A program made the position numbers and the translations under genes. 64,000 nucleotides of DNA, taken from Terriglobia bacterium (GTDB lineage Bacteria > Acidobacteriota > Terriglobia > Terriglobales > Acidobacteriaceae). The stretch covers positions 1-64,000 of the forward strand of contig JAIQFH010000013.1 of the NCBI GenBank assembly GCA_020073385.1. Reading direction: 5' to 3'. The notes below the pieces were generated by a model. The model saw nothing but the letters and a program-made list of their open reading frames with translations, had not been told where the DNA came from and did not search any database. This document shows positions 27,066 to 36,680 of this stretch, one piece after another (position 1 is the stretch's first letter; each line of letters starts with the position of its first letter).

Positions 27066-28303
27066 TGACCTTCTCCTAAGGACGATCCAGCAGGAAAGTG
27101 CAGAGCGAAATTCTGCACGACGCGGTTGATAACACCACTCTCGGAGGGCGAATCGGGCCGTAATCCTGCCCGCATGCAGCGGAAGAATCCCAGCAACTGA
27201 CCAATGATGACCTCGATGACTGGGGCACTATATTCACCAAGTTCGGCGAGACCGGGACAATCAATGACCACATCCCGATCTCGCGCCAGGTCCGCAGGAA
27301 CCGCATCTCCCACAATTAACTTCGTCATGCCCAGGTCTTTCTGATTGAGTTCGTGAATGAGGTCGCACTCGTAAGATCTCGCGGTTGCATCGGAGGAAAG
27401 GTAGCAGACTACCAGAGTGTCAGCGTGCACATAGCTCATCGGCCCGTGGCGAAGACCGAGGTAGGTTTCGGACATAGCGCCGACGTGGCCTGCCGTCATT
27501 TCGAGCATCTTCAAGGCCGCTTCGAGGATGGCGCCCAATCGCGGCCCACTTCCCAAAAATACGGCCCGCTTGAAGCCCAGGGCGCCGACTTGCGCCAATG
27601 TGTCAAATTGTGTTTCCAAGAGCTGCTTTGCGATGTTGCTCAGGTGACGGCAGTGCGATGTGTATAGCTCAGGCTCGTCGAGGAATCCAAGAGCGTAGGC
27701 GGCCAAGGCCAGATTCGTGAAACTGCTCGTCATCACCAGGCTGCGATCGTTGGTCTCATCATGCAAGGTAACGACCCGAACGCGCGGGTCTTGTTGAAAG
27801 TTCGTCGCCACCTTCCCACCGGCATTACAGGTCAAGACCAGGTGATGAATCGCGGGATCGGTTTTGAGCAACAAGGAAAGTGCGCCTACGCTTTCCGGGC
27901 TGTCGCCCGATCGAGCGATCGAAATCAGCAGCGCAGGACGTCCCGGAGGCAGTGCATGCAAATGCGTCAGCAAAGCACCGCCGCCAATGGCGAGGGTGTT
28001 CACTCCGAGTCGAGTCTGCAGCGCGAGACGCGCACAGTGACCCGCATACTCGGAACTCCCGGACCCCGTCAGGACTATGTTTCGGAGTTCTGACACGCAA
28101 GACCGCAAGTCGGGGGCGAGTCTCACTATCTGATCCGCAGTTCGGATCCAACTGAAGGGCTGCTGCACGATTTCCCGAAGAGTGTGATAGTAGCCGCGAC
28201 TGCGCTGCTCGTCTTCGGTCGCACGGAACAATCGGGCAGCTTGCGGTTGTCGTTCGCAGACATCATGGAGCCACTCGGGGGACGCGATGGTTGAGGTAAA
28301 CAT
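27062..28303 (-). CDS. agaS: AgaS-like SIS-domain sugar-phosphate isomerase/deaminase
   Basis: ATG 28303 has AAGGATG about 8 nt upstream and gives 413 residues. Two SIS domains are recognisable: LTGSGSSEYAGHCARLAL and SIARSGDSPESVGAL in the first half, FLGSGPRLGAILEAALKMLEMT in the second. The arrangement and length match the AgaS family, which acts on galactosamine-6-phosphate, and the isomerase half of GlmS; no glutaminase domain is present. It should be cytoplasmic. It follows the Asp-box gene by 57 bp and overlaps the Tat amidohydrolase. An AgaR-like repressor lies 7.5 kb away, supporting the amino-sugar assignment. Confidence 0.78.
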   Translation of the reverse strand: MFTSTIASPEWLHDVCERQPQAARLFRATEDEQRSRGYYHTLREIVQQPFSWIRTADQIVRLAPDLRSCVSELRNIVLTGSGSSEYAGHCARLALQTRLGVNTLAIGGGALLTHLHALPPGRPALLISIARSGDSPESVGALSLLLKTDPAIHHLVLTCNAGGKVATNFQQDPRVRVVTLHDETNDRSLVMTSSFTNLALAAYALGFLDEPELYTSHCRHLSNIAKQLLETQFDTLAQVGALGFKRAVFLGSGPRLGAILEAALKMLEMTAGHVGAMSETYLGLRHGPMSYVHADTLVVCYLSSDATARSYECDLIHELNQKDLGMTKLIVGDAVPADLARDRDVVIDCPGLAELGEYSAPVIEVIIGQLLGFFRCMRAGLRPDSPSESGVINRVVQNFALHFPAGSSLGEGQ

Positions 28304-28360
28304 GCCAGTACATCCTTGTCTGATGCGGCAACCGGCTGAGCCGCGATGCAACGACCCGGA

Positions 28361-30622
28361 TCATTCCCGTCCAGGCTGCAATTCTGGTGTGGCGATATCC
28401 AACGGTTCGTCCCGGCCCGACAGCGAACCATGCCAGACGCTGCCTCCGAAGGTCGAGACGTATATCTTATTGTGATCAATCGGATCAGGAATCACCCGGT
28501 ACGACCATTTGAAGTTGAATCCGGGAATCCGGGCCCAGTGTTCGCCGCGATCGTTCGAACGCCAGGCGGAAGACTCGAATCCGGACGCGTACAGAACACT
28601 CGAGTCATTGGGATCGATGGTGACGTCGTAAACATGCCGGTCCCGGTCAAAGATCGGCCGCCAACTGCGACCAGCATCTTCGGAAAGAAAAATGCCGCCG
28701 CCGTCGCCGTGTGTGCCGGCGGCGCGCGCCCATGCTGCGAGATACAACCGCTGTGGGGACTTCGGATCTACGGTGAGCGCATTGGGTCCGTTCACCCCTT
28801 GAGGCAATTGGATGGGATTCCAATGCTCTGCACCGTCCCGAGAGGAATAGAGGGCGCCGTCATACGGAGTGCCAATGCTGCCGTCCTCCGAACGGCGCGC
28901 AATCACCACATAGAGAGTACCGTCAGAGGCCAGGGACAATCGCCATGCGAACGGTTGCTTCTGCATGATCCCCTGATTCTTCAGCGACCAGGTCTTGCCG
29001 CCATCGGTACTCTTATATACACCTCGCCCGAATCCTGCGACGTACAGAACGCGATCGTCGGGCGGGCTGTTGGGGTCGAGCAGAATGTGGGTTGGCGCAG
29101 TGTCGTCCATTCCTGAGTTCGATTTGCGCCATGTCTTTCCGCCATCCTCGCTCAGACAGACTCCGCCTTTGTACTTCGCCGGATCCGTGTGTCGCCACAT
29201 CTTCGGACGCGGCAGGTCGTGCACATAGCTGTTCACGCTCCACATGCGACCCCGCACCTTCGGATCAAACGCCACCCAGTAGGTGGTGTTGGTCCACCCG
29301 GACGGAACTCCCGCGGTGGAGCTCTGCCAACTCGCGCCACCGTCTTCGCTGCGGAAAAGACCTATGTCGGTGTAGGTAATGAATTGACGACTGGGATCAA
29401 ACGGATCGAAGTGGATTCCGTATGCATTCGTTACATCCAGACCTGTACTTACCCATCCTCCCGACGGCACCTTCCGCGAATAGACTGCCCACCAGGTGGC
29501 GCCACCGTCGCTGGTCTTCATGGTTCGGCCGAGATCAGTGCCGTAAGCGAGGTTCGCATCTTGATCAGCGACTCCGAGCGCGAGCGGGTTCTCTCCCCAC
29601 ACAACACCGAAACGCGGAGTAATCCAGGCATCGTGGACATTGGGAGCGGCAGCATCAGCTTCCTTCCAGACCAGTTGCCAGGATTCTCCGGCGTTCTCGG
29701 TCTTCGCTACCCCCATCCATTTCTTCCCGTCGAGTGCTAACTCGCTGTATGACAGATAGGCCACGTTGCCGTTGCGGCGGCTGGTTGCGACTGCCCGAAC
29801 CTGAGCTCCAGAGCCGGGAAGAGATGTCGAGTGCCAAGTGCGGCCCCCGTCTTTCGAAACGAATGCGCCCTTCTCCGAAACGCCATAAATCACCTGCCCG
29901 GATCCCTCGGTGAAGCCGGCTGAGACATCTGTGAATGTCACCGACTTGGGCGCCGGAAAGTTATGCAATCCAGCGCTGTCTTTCACCGATACATACTGCG
30001 GCCCGGCCAGGTAGATCGTGCGAGATTCGCGCGGAGACTTCGGATCGATCCAGATGCGGCGGGGAATCTCAGCCAAAGCATCTGTTCGCGTCCAACTCTT
30101 TCCCCAGTCATGCGAGACAAAAAGCGCCAAGTGCGCCTTGTCGCCCGTGGCATACAGAACCTTGGAGTTCTCCGGGTCTGCCGCCAGAGCGGTGAGCAGG
30201 CCCATCGGATTGTCATCGCTCACCAAGTCTTCATCTGAGTGATCAGATCGCATCACGATGGTCTTGATCTTTTCGGGTGCGGGATACACTAGCTTCCAAC
30301 TCTCACCGCTGTCCGTGCTGCGCCAGAGCCCGGTCGCCTGCGCATACATCACCTTCGGATCTGTCGGATCGAACAAAAAAAAACGCACGACGCCCCGCAG
30401 ATTAAACATTCGCCACGACTGTCCTCCGTCGTGGGTAATGTAGGAACCCGTCATGTCACAGGAAATGAGAACCGTGTTCGGGTCATGAGGGCTGATCGTC
30501 GGGTTGAACATCGCGCCACCACCGCCGGGACCGATGACCTTGAAATCCCCGGGACGCACTGCAAAAGCTGCGGCTGTAAGAAGAAGAAGGAGGAAGGCAG
30601 ACCATAGCCTGACGTTTACCAT
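28361..30622 (-). CDS. Exported multi-Asp-box (BNR/GH74-sialidase-like) protein
   Basis: A 753-residue protein with a signal peptide (FLLLLLTAAAFAV). It contains twelve Asp-box-like turns, among them THDGGQSW, STDSGESW, SHDWGKSW, SKDGGRTW, TSDGGATW, SEDGGKTW, STDGGKTW and SEDAGRSW. That repeat number suits a tandem pair of seven-bladed propellers as in GH74 xyloglucanases and VPS10-like proteins. I did not find a sure catalytic Asp pair, so either a glycosidase or a binding propeller is possible. It is the first gene of the operon ending at 22630. The phased CTTTC repeat is directly upstream of its ATG. Confidence 0.78.
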   Translation of the reverse strand: MVNVRLWSAFLLLLLTAAAFAVRPGDFKVIGPGGGGAMFNPTISPHDPNTVLISCDMTGSYITHDGGQSWRMFNLRGVVRFFLFDPTDPKVMYAQATGLWRSTDSGESWKLVYPAPEKIKTIVMRSDHSDEDLVSDDNPMGLLTALAADPENSKVLYATGDKAHLALFVSHDWGKSWTRTDALAEIPRRIWIDPKSPRESRTIYLAGPQYVSVKDSAGLHNFPAPKSVTFTDVSAGFTEGSGQVIYGVSEKGAFVSKDGGRTWHSTSLPGSGAQVRAVATSRRNGNVAYLSYSELALDGKKWMGVAKTENAGESWQLVWKEADAAAPNVHDAWITPRFGVVWGENPLALGVADQDANLAYGTDLGRTMKTSDGGATWWAVYSRKVPSGGWVSTGLDVTNAYGIHFDPFDPSRQFITYTDIGLFRSEDGGASWQSSTAGVPSGWTNTTYWVAFDPKVRGRMWSVNSYVHDLPRPKMWRHTDPAKYKGGVCLSEDGGKTWRKSNSGMDDTAPTHILLDPNSPPDDRVLYVAGFGRGVYKSTDGGKTWSLKNQGIMQKQPFAWRLSLASDGTLYVVIARRSEDGSIGTPYDGALYSSRDGAEHWNPIQLPQGVNGPNALTVDPKSPQRLYLAAWARAAGTHGDGGGIFLSEDAGRSWRPIFDRDRHVYDVTIDPNDSSVLYASGFESSAWRSNDRGEHWARIPGFNFKWSYRVIPDPIDHNKIYVSTFGGSVWHGSLSGRDEPLDIATPELQPGRE

Positions 30623-30628
30623 TTGATT

Positions 30629-30653
30629 CTTTCTTTTACTTTCGTTATCTTTG
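30629..30653. promoter_or_regulatory. Candidate AgaR-like operator: CTTTC x3 at exact 10-bp spacing
   Basis: The plus strand reads CTTTC at 30629, CTTTC at 30639 and CTTTG at 30649, one helical turn apart, 7-31 nt upstream of the Asp-box gene. On the transcribed strand the nearest copy (gaaag) may double as a weak ribosome site, but three phased copies are not explained by that. It lies between that gene and the divergent Tat-exported gene at 30714. Confidence 0.5.
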
Positions 30654-30713
30654 CGTCACCACTCTGCTGCAAAGTTTTAGAAATGTCAACCGCAAAGTGG
30701 CGAGGCGTTCCCC

Positions 30714-32252
30714 ATGCAAAGAAGAAGCTTGTTGAAGGGCGCGGCTGCGGTAGCGGCACTGGCGCCCGCCGCGGCACTTGCGCAGGCATTCGGAAACCAG
30801 AGGTTCAGTTCACCCATACCCTCGCACGATCGCCTGGAACAGGGACCGTTCGACATCGACCAGGATGAGGGATGGCTTACCGCGCTCTACACCACGCCAT
30901 CGGAAAAGCCTGTGCGCAATCCCGGCCTCGGACTTGTCGGATACACATGGGAGGAAAGCGGCCCGTCACTGGCTGCTCGCGCCGGGCGTGAAACGCTCGA
31001 ACAGCACGTGGAGAATATTTCCAGTCTGCCCTTCGTCGACGTTCTTTACATTCGCTGCGACTGGCGCAATGTGCAGTCCCGGCCGGGAAGGCTCGACCTC
31101 GATCCCGTGTGGAGACTCACCCTTGACGCTGCGAAGCGACACGGCTTGAGGGTTGCCTTTCGAGTGCAGATCTCGAATACTTCGTTCCAACCGGAACAGA
31201 TCGCGTTACCAGAATTTTTGCGCTCGCGCGTTCCGACGGCCAAGATCGGCCGCATTCCCGGACAAGGCAACGCGGAATGGGTTGAACCGCGCTACGACCA
31301 TCCGGAATTCCAGAAAGCTTTCGCCGAACTCAACGGTCTGCTGGCAGCCGAGTTTGACGGAAACCCACTCATCGAATGGACGGACGTCATGCAATATGGA
31401 TTCTGGGGCGAAGGCCATACCAGCAATTATCCGAATCCATTTCTCGACTACCCGACGGCGGAGCGCACATTTGTTGAGATGACGGAGCTCCAACTGGAAA
31501 CGTGGAAGAAAACTCCTCTCGCCTTTAACACTCAGCCCGACATCAGCAATGTCGGCAACCGCAAGACCCTGGCCATGGCGATGAGTGCCGGAGCCTGGCT
31601 TCGCTCGGACAGTATCATCGTCGAGGAACCGATCCAGATTGACCAGATTGCGAACCGGCCACCGTGGCTGGCGGCAATTCTCGAGGACGGATACTTTCGT
31701 CAGTACGATACTGCCAAGCTGTCCAAAGACGAGAGCGGAATGAACATTCTTGAGAGCTACATGCTGCACACGCTGGACGTGCGCGCGAACTACTGGGGGT
31801 TGTGGACTGAGTCTGCGAACCTTGCGCATTACAACCAGATGTATCCTCGCGGTTTCGAGCGACTGCGCACGAATCTCGGCTACCGCTTACGGCCGTCGTG
31901 GGTGTGGCAGCGAAAACGCCATGGAACCGCCGAAGTGATTGTCGCAGTGTCCAATCGCGGGGTTGCGGGAGTTCCTGGCATGCTTTGGCTGCAATTGGCG
32001 AGCCCTGACGGGAAGCTGAAATTGCGCGGCACGCTTGATGCCGGACTTCCGTCCGGTGGAGGCATTCGCCTCGCCTCATTCTTCTTGCCGGCAGGATTCA
32101 CCGGCACGGTTCACCTCTCGGCAGAGTTGGAGATTCGCCCTGGGGTCGTAAACCCGATTGCATGGGCGTGCGAACAACCGCTCAACCCTGATGGATCGAT
32201 CGCCATCGAAGTGCGAAAGAACGATGATCCTGGCTGGAGAAAGGGGGTGTAA
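30714..32252 (+). CDS. Tat-exported putative glycoside hydrolase (TIM-barrel, DUF4832/GH42-like)
   Basis: A 512-residue protein beginning QRRSLLKGAAAVAAL, a clear twin-arginine signal. The middle looks like a TIM barrel of beta-galactosidase/DUF4832 style: VDVLYIRCDWRNVQ and RHGLRVAFRVQIS strands, then EWTDVMQYGFWGEGHTSNY, where the Glu of WGEGH is a plausible acid/base. A C-terminal beta-sandwich-like part ends the protein. I cannot assign a GH family or substrate. It is divergent from the Asp-box operon across 91 bp and converges with the heparinase-like gene. Both neighbours act on glycans, which is the main support for the call. Confidence 0.6.
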   Translation: MQRRSLLKGAAAVAALAPAAALAQAFGNQRFSSPIPSHDRLEQGPFDIDQDEGWLTALYTTPSEKPVRNPGLGLVGYTWEESGPSLAARAGRETLEQHVENISSLPFVDVLYIRCDWRNVQSRPGRLDLDPVWRLTLDAAKRHGLRVAFRVQISNTSFQPEQIALPEFLRSRVPTAKIGRIPGQGNAEWVEPRYDHPEFQKAFAELNGLLAAEFDGNPLIEWTDVMQYGFWGEGHTSNYPNPFLDYPTAERTFVEMTELQLETWKKTPLAFNTQPDISNVGNRKTLAMAMSAGAWLRSDSIIVEEPIQIDQIANRPPWLAAILEDGYFRQYDTAKLSKDESGMNILESYMLHTLDVRANYWGLWTESANLAHYNQMYPRGFERLRTNLGYRLRPSWVWQRKRHGTAEVIVAVSNRGVAGVPGMLWLQLASPDGKLKLRGTLDAGLPSGGGIRLASFFLPAGFTGTVHLSAELEIRPGVVNPIAWACEQPLNPDGSIAIEVRKNDDPGWRKGV

Positions 32253-32293
32253 CGTTAGGCGTTTCACCTCGCATGCGAAGTAGAAATCTGTAG

Positions 32294-34705
32294 CTATCGG
32301 ATGAGGTGGATCCGCAGCCGTCCGTCTTTGTGGCCGGCAAATGGAATGCGCAGCACTCCGGCGCGATCGGTGTCCGCTGCCCCGCTCCACAGATGAACTC
32401 CTTGAAATAATCCGCCGCCCCATGTTTTCGTCTTGCCGCCCGTGAGTTCCAGTTCGTACTTCGATTCTGGTTTTAGCCCAGTCGCGATAAGAGTCTGAGT
32501 CTCGACATCAGGTACTGTAATTTCGCCGTCCGTCACCGGAACCTGGTCGGTCGCGAACACCACAAGCGTCTGGCCTCCGATTACGGCACCTGTGAGATTG
32601 CTGCCATCTGCCAGTTCAACGTGAAGATTTCTGGCGTCACCTTTATTTCCGATTTCCAACACATTCAAGAAAAGATCATCTCTGCTGGGTTTGGCGGGGG
32701 AAATTTCAATTCGCCATGATCCGGGCACCACGTGCAGCATATTGGAGGGTGAGATGCGATCGAGATCGTTCCCCCAAAACGTGAGCCACATCTTCTTCAG
32801 ATAGGGATCGGTGGGCAGAGGACCGCCTTTCGCATCTTCGATAGGCCAGTTCTTTCCCGTGCCCCACGCGCCACCGAACTCGTCGCCCGGCGTCCAGAAT
32901 TCCCAGCCTGGCCCACCGCGCTTCACCGTTTCGTGTTCACGCGGCAGTAGCGTGTGAACGAGCAGACGTCCACCGCCATCTTTGAAAGAGAAGCTGTCGG
33001 CATTTGTGTACAAAGTGCCGCCGTGGCCCTCGTCTTGTCCTGGCTGCGTCGCGTCAACTGACGGCTCATTCACGCCGTGCAACAGCCATACTTTTTTGTA
33101 GGAGGGATCCTTGGCGCGCACGTGATCAAACACCACGAGGGTATTCGTGTGTGGAAGATAAAGAAGCTCTCGAGTGAACAAGTCGAGTTTGGATGAGCTA
33201 TAGGCATGGGTGGCATCGCCACGTGCATATTGGAACTCGCCAGGCACATGGTCCGTAATCTGCATGCGAGCCAAGTCCCACAGGTCACGCGTTTGCTCCC
33301 AATCTTCCACGCTGCGGATGGTATTCCAGTAACGTGACGAGTCCATCCGCTGTCCGCCATCGTTGGCCGCAGGCCAGAGATTCTCCGCCCAAAAAAATGG
33401 CTCGCCCTGCTTGTAGATGAGCATGGTGTTGTGCGCGATGGTTCGGCGGTAGTAGTTGAGATAGTTGGGACTTTCGGTCTCGGTATAGTCCGCCGCGGTG
33501 TCAAGCGCCAGATATCCGCGGTGGTAAATCGTGAACTGGTTTTGATCCAGGTGCTGATGTTTCGAACTGTAGGGTCCCGCCGTGAACTCGATCCAGGTCG
33601 AATCGGGGCCCCAACCATCTCGCATCACCAAATCGCCAACACCACTGAATAGATGTTGACGCGGCAACTCTGTCTCAGTCGCCAGCGCAGGATCGCGCGG
33701 CGTGACCAAAGGGTCGTCCCACAGAAACTGCAGGATCGGGATGTACCATTTTGAAGTGGAAGGCCATCCGCTCTTGCGCAGCATCCAGGCCGCGTAGGGA
33801 TCCTTGAACCGGTTCACGGTATAGCCGAGCACGTCATTGTCTTGCGCGAGATAGTACGGCCACTCGTTGTCTCCACGGCGCGACGTCGTTCCATCGGGAA
33901 GTGTTTTGTAGAGGTAGGTGTCGCCATAGTGCGAGTAGACGGTGAAGCGACGCGCCGGATCATCGCCGGTCGTAGTTCTTCGGAGCTCAGCCAGCAGCGC
34001 CATGGGCAGGAATGTGATTCGCTGGTAGTCCATGGATTCGTGATAACCACCCTCGGGCGTCACGAATTGGCTGATCGCGAGCACATTATTGAGCGAACGG
34101 CGGGCACGGTCACGCAGCGCCGCAGCGCGGGCTTCGGTAGAGGGATGCCCTTCGATCGCCGTCAGCGCAAATGTCGCCAGAGTAAGAAAGCGGACCGCGT
34201 AATTGTGATACGAGACCAGCGCGGGATCGGCGAGTGCGTTGTCCTGAAACATGCGCTCGGCTCCATTCAGCAACTCGCCGGCGATGCGATCTTTTAGCGC
34301 GCTATCAAATTGATTGCAGTCGTACAGCCAGTCAAAGGCGAGCGACCAGCGGACGTAATCCATGTATGTGCGCGATCCCACCTTCTCCGGCAGGTGCGTT
34401 CGCCGCATCTCATCCAGTGCCCGTTTCGCGAACGTTTCATCGCTTGTCAGCAGGTAGGTCAGAGCCTGTCCGGCGATGTCATCACTCGGGCGCATGCCTG
34501 CGACGTATCTGGCTCGCAAGATCGAGAGACCCGTAAAAGGATCCTCTTGCCCGATCAAGAGCCGTGGCCTCGTTAAGCTGGCGGATGTCTGTGCGAGCGC
34601 GACGGAGCAAGGCAGCATCAGCAACCAGGCCCAAATGGTGAAACGGAGATACAGAGGACGCAGAGAGTGAGTCCGATAGTTCCTATGATTTCGATAGAGC
34701 TTCAT
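32294..34705 (-). CDS. Heparinase II/III-family polysaccharide lyase
   Basis: ATG 34705 (inside the longer track ORF) gives ~803 residues with a long N-terminal charged region and a signal segment (WAWLLMLPCSVALAQ). Residues ~70-330 form the helical toroid of alginate/heparinase lyases (SRTYMDYVRWSLAFDWLYD, YHNYAVRF). A Hepar_II_III beta-sandwich follows with SKHQHLDQNQFTIYHRGYLALD, where the His/Asp/Tyr cluster sits. The family cleaves uronic-acid-containing glycans by beta-elimination. The precise substrate is unclear; amino-sugar genes nearby make a glycosaminoglycan-like or bacterial polysaccharide possible. It is divergent from a Gfo/Idh/MocA oxidoreductase with only 88 bp between starts. 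The ribosome site is weak. Confidence 0.8.
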   Translation of the reverse strand: MKLYRNHRNYRTHSLRPLYLRFTIWAWLLMLPCSVALAQTSASLTRPRLLIGQEDPFTGLSILRARYVAGMRPSDDIAGQALTYLLTSDETFAKRALDEMRRTHLPEKVGSRTYMDYVRWSLAFDWLYDCNQFDSALKDRIAGELLNGAERMFQDNALADPALVSYHNYAVRFLTLATFALTAIEGHPSTEARAAALRDRARRSLNNVLAISQFVTPEGGYHESMDYQRITFLPMALLAELRRTTTGDDPARRFTVYSHYGDTYLYKTLPDGTTSRRGDNEWPYYLAQDNDVLGYTVNRFKDPYAAWMLRKSGWPSTSKWYIPILQFLWDDPLVTPRDPALATETELPRQHLFSGVGDLVMRDGWGPDSTWIEFTAGPYSSKHQHLDQNQFTIYHRGYLALDTAADYTETESPNYLNYYRRTIAHNTMLIYKQGEPFFWAENLWPAANDGGQRMDSSRYWNTIRSVEDWEQTRDLWDLARMQITDHVPGEFQYARGDATHAYSSSKLDLFTRELLYLPHTNTLVVFDHVRAKDPSYKKVWLLHGVNEPSVDATQPGQDEGHGGTLYTNADSFSFKDGGGRLLVHTLLPREHETVKRGGPGWEFWTPGDEFGGAWGTGKNWPIEDAKGGPLPTDPYLKKMWLTFWGNDLDRISPSNMLHVVPGSWRIEISPAKPSRDDLFLNVLEIGNKGDARNLHVELADGSNLTGAVIGGQTLVVFATDQVPVTDGEITVPDVETQTLIATGLKPESKYELELTGGKTKTWGGGLFQGVHLWSGAADTDRAGVLRIPFAGHKDGRLRIHLIR

Positions 34706-34793
34706 AACGAGGAGAATTATAGGAGCCACGTCAAACGAATCGATTTCTGGGGATCGGTGGCATGCTCCGCTCGCATCGACTACACTACGCGCC

Positions 34794-35768
34794 ATGAGCA
34801 TTCGGATTGGATTGCTCGGTTGCGGCGAGCACTCTGAGGTCGGCCACGCAGTTCCGCTGGCACACTATTCCGCTAAACACCCGGGTGCCGTTGTCCTCGT
34901 CGGAGCCTGTGACCTCCGCCGTGAGCGGGCAGAATTGTTCTGTCAAAAGTACGGCTTCGCACGCGCCTATTCTGATATGGACGCCATGCTCCAGAGCGAG
35001 AGACTCGATGTCTGCATTGCTGTGATTCCGGTCGAACATATTCCGTCCGTGGGCATCAGGCTCCTCCAGGCGCACGTTCCTTGCGTTGTGGAGAAGCCGC
35101 TGGGGCCGTCTATCGCTGAGGTCGAAGTGTTGCGTGATGCTGCGCGGGCCACGAACACAGTCAACATGGTGTCAGTAAATCGGCGTTTCATGCCGTTACT
35201 CAAACAGGGAATCGAGTGGACGAAGAGCACCGGACCTCTTCGCTACGTGCGCGCAACGATGTTGCGGCACCAGCGAACCGAGCCAGATTTTCTCGGTTTC
35301 ACAGCTATACATGCCCTGGATACGGTTCGGTTCATCGGCGGAGACTTTGCCTCCAGTAACATCCGGGCAATCACGCCGGCAGCCCCGCACTCGTTCGTCA
35401 TCGATATTCAATTCGAGGCGGGAATCGTTGGCCGTGTTGATGTGCTGCCGACGTCTGGCATGGTTGAAGAAACCTATGAACTGATCGGCGACGGCTTTCG
35501 TTGTGTCGTTACCAGCCCCTTCGGACCGCAGCGGTTCTTACGCTGCTATCAGAAGAACCGTCTTGTGCAGGAAGAGATCGCAGACGACCAACCGGAGGAT
35601 GTGATCTTTGGGTTCTACGGAGAGGCTGCCGAATTGGTCGATGCGTTCAAACAAGGTCGACGCCCAGAACCCACAATCGAAGACATCTTTCCATCGGTGC
35701 AGGCTTGTTTTGAACTCGTAAAGCGCGTAGAAAACAATCCTACATCGATCGCCCCTTTCTCGCGCTAG
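34794..35768 (+). CDS. Gfo/Idh/MocA-family oxidoreductase
   Basis: A 324-residue NAD(P)-dependent oxidoreductase. The N-terminal Rossmann motif GLLGCGEHSEVGHA is slightly unusual, with Glu-His where family members often have small residues. The catalytic-lysine motif is CVVEKPLGPS at ~98. The C-terminal half is the typical open beta-sheet domain. Members oxidise sugars, inositols or keto-sugars, or act in unusual glycosidase routes. The start ATG 34794 lies 88 bp from the divergent lyase start, suggesting shared control. The following gene, the AgaR-like repressor, converges on it. Confidence 0.85.
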   Translation: MSIRIGLLGCGEHSEVGHAVPLAHYSAKHPGAVVLVGACDLRRERAELFCQKYGFARAYSDMDAMLQSERLDVCIAVIPVEHIPSVGIRLLQAHVPCVVEKPLGPSIAEVEVLRDAARATNTVNMVSVNRRFMPLLKQGIEWTKSTGPLRYVRATMLRHQRTEPDFLGFTAIHALDTVRFIGGDFASSNIRAITPAAPHSFVIDIQFEAGIVGRVDVLPTSGMVEETYELIGDGFRCVVTSPFGPQRFLRCYQKNRLVQEEIADDQPEDVIFGFYGEAAELVDAFKQGRRPEPTIEDIFPSVQACFELVKRVENNPTSIAPFSR

Positions 35769-35789
35769 TCAGGGCTGCAACTTGAGCGA

Positions 35790-36575
35790 TCAGACCACGA
35801 CGACTTCAATGCCCTTTTTGCGGAGCGCATCGGTAAAACTCTCGGGCGCGTGCTCGTCGGTGATCAAGCGATGAATATTCTCAAGGGGACCAATGTGGAA
35901 GAGACTGCGGCGGCCGAGCTTCGTGGAATCGGCTACGACTGTCACTTCGCGCGAGACTTTCATCATCAGCCCGTTGAGTTGCGCCTCGAGTACATCAGCC
36001 GTGAATGGCCCCGCGTCAAGGTCCAGGCCGTCAACGGCGAGAAACAGCCGGTCGGCGTGCAATTCGCGAAGCATGGCCTCGGCCTGCGGTCCGACAAACG
36101 AGTAAGACACCGTTCTCAATAGGCCGCCCAGCATAAACAGCGCAATTTCCGGAGCATCCACGAGCTCGTTCGCGATGTTGAGTGCGCTGGTAATTACCGA
36201 TACTTTGAGCTTCGCGCGTTTCAGGCTCTTTGCAATCTCCGCCGTCGTCGTGCCTGAATCCAAAATGACGGTTTCATTGGGCTGTACCAGCTGCGCAGCG
36301 GCCTGACCGATGCGCACCTTCTCCGAGCGGTGCAACGTCGCCTTGAGTTTTAAGGGATAGTCTTGAGTGGGCGCGTAGCGAACCGCGCCTCCATGCGAGC
36401 GCAGCACCGCGCCCTGACTCGATAGAGCATCGAGGTCGCTCCGAGCAGTGACTGCCGAAACCGCGAACCTTTTGACCAGGTCATGAATGGTGACCTGCCC
36501 AGACAGCTCAACCAATTCAAGGATCTTGCGGCGGCGGCCCTCGGCGAGCAGCCGTGAATTGTCGGATTTCGACAT
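35790..36575 (-). CDS. agaR: DeoR-family transcriptional repressor, AgaR-like
   Basis: A 261-residue DeoR-type regulator. The N-terminal HTH spans ~15-57 (RRRKILELVELSGQVTIHDLVKRFAVSAVTARSDLDAL), followed by RSHGGAVR, the usual hinge. The C-terminal sugar-phosphate sensor has DSGTTTAEIAKSL (phosphate loop), FMLGG and ADSTKLGRRSLF. The effector in this family is a phosphorylated sugar; in AgaR an amino-sugar phosphate. It is divergent from TonB receptor 1. T-rich 10-bp-phased repeats in the shared 183-bp gap are the best candidate operator, and similar repeats precede two other operons. The AgaR label rests on neighbouring agaS/nagB-like genes. Confidence 0.8.
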   Translation of the reverse strand: MSKSDNSRLLAEGRRRKILELVELSGQVTIHDLVKRFAVSAVTARSDLDALSSQGAVLRSHGGAVRYAPTQDYPLKLKATLHRSEKVRIGQAAAQLVQPNETVILDSGTTTAEIAKSLKRAKLKVSVITSALNIANELVDAPEIALFMLGGLLRTVSYSFVGPQAEAMLRELHADRLFLAVDGLDLDAGPFTADVLEAQLNGLMMKVSREVTVVADSTKLGRRSLFHIGPLENIHRLITDEHAPESFTDALRKKGIEVVVV

Positions 36576-36680
36576 GAACGCCAGACCGAGTCTATTCGTT
36601 GAAAGCGCCTTTGGTCAAATTATTGCTTACCATTGCCCCCTTCTGACTTGTGATTTTCTTTTTATTGCCTTGCGTTACAT

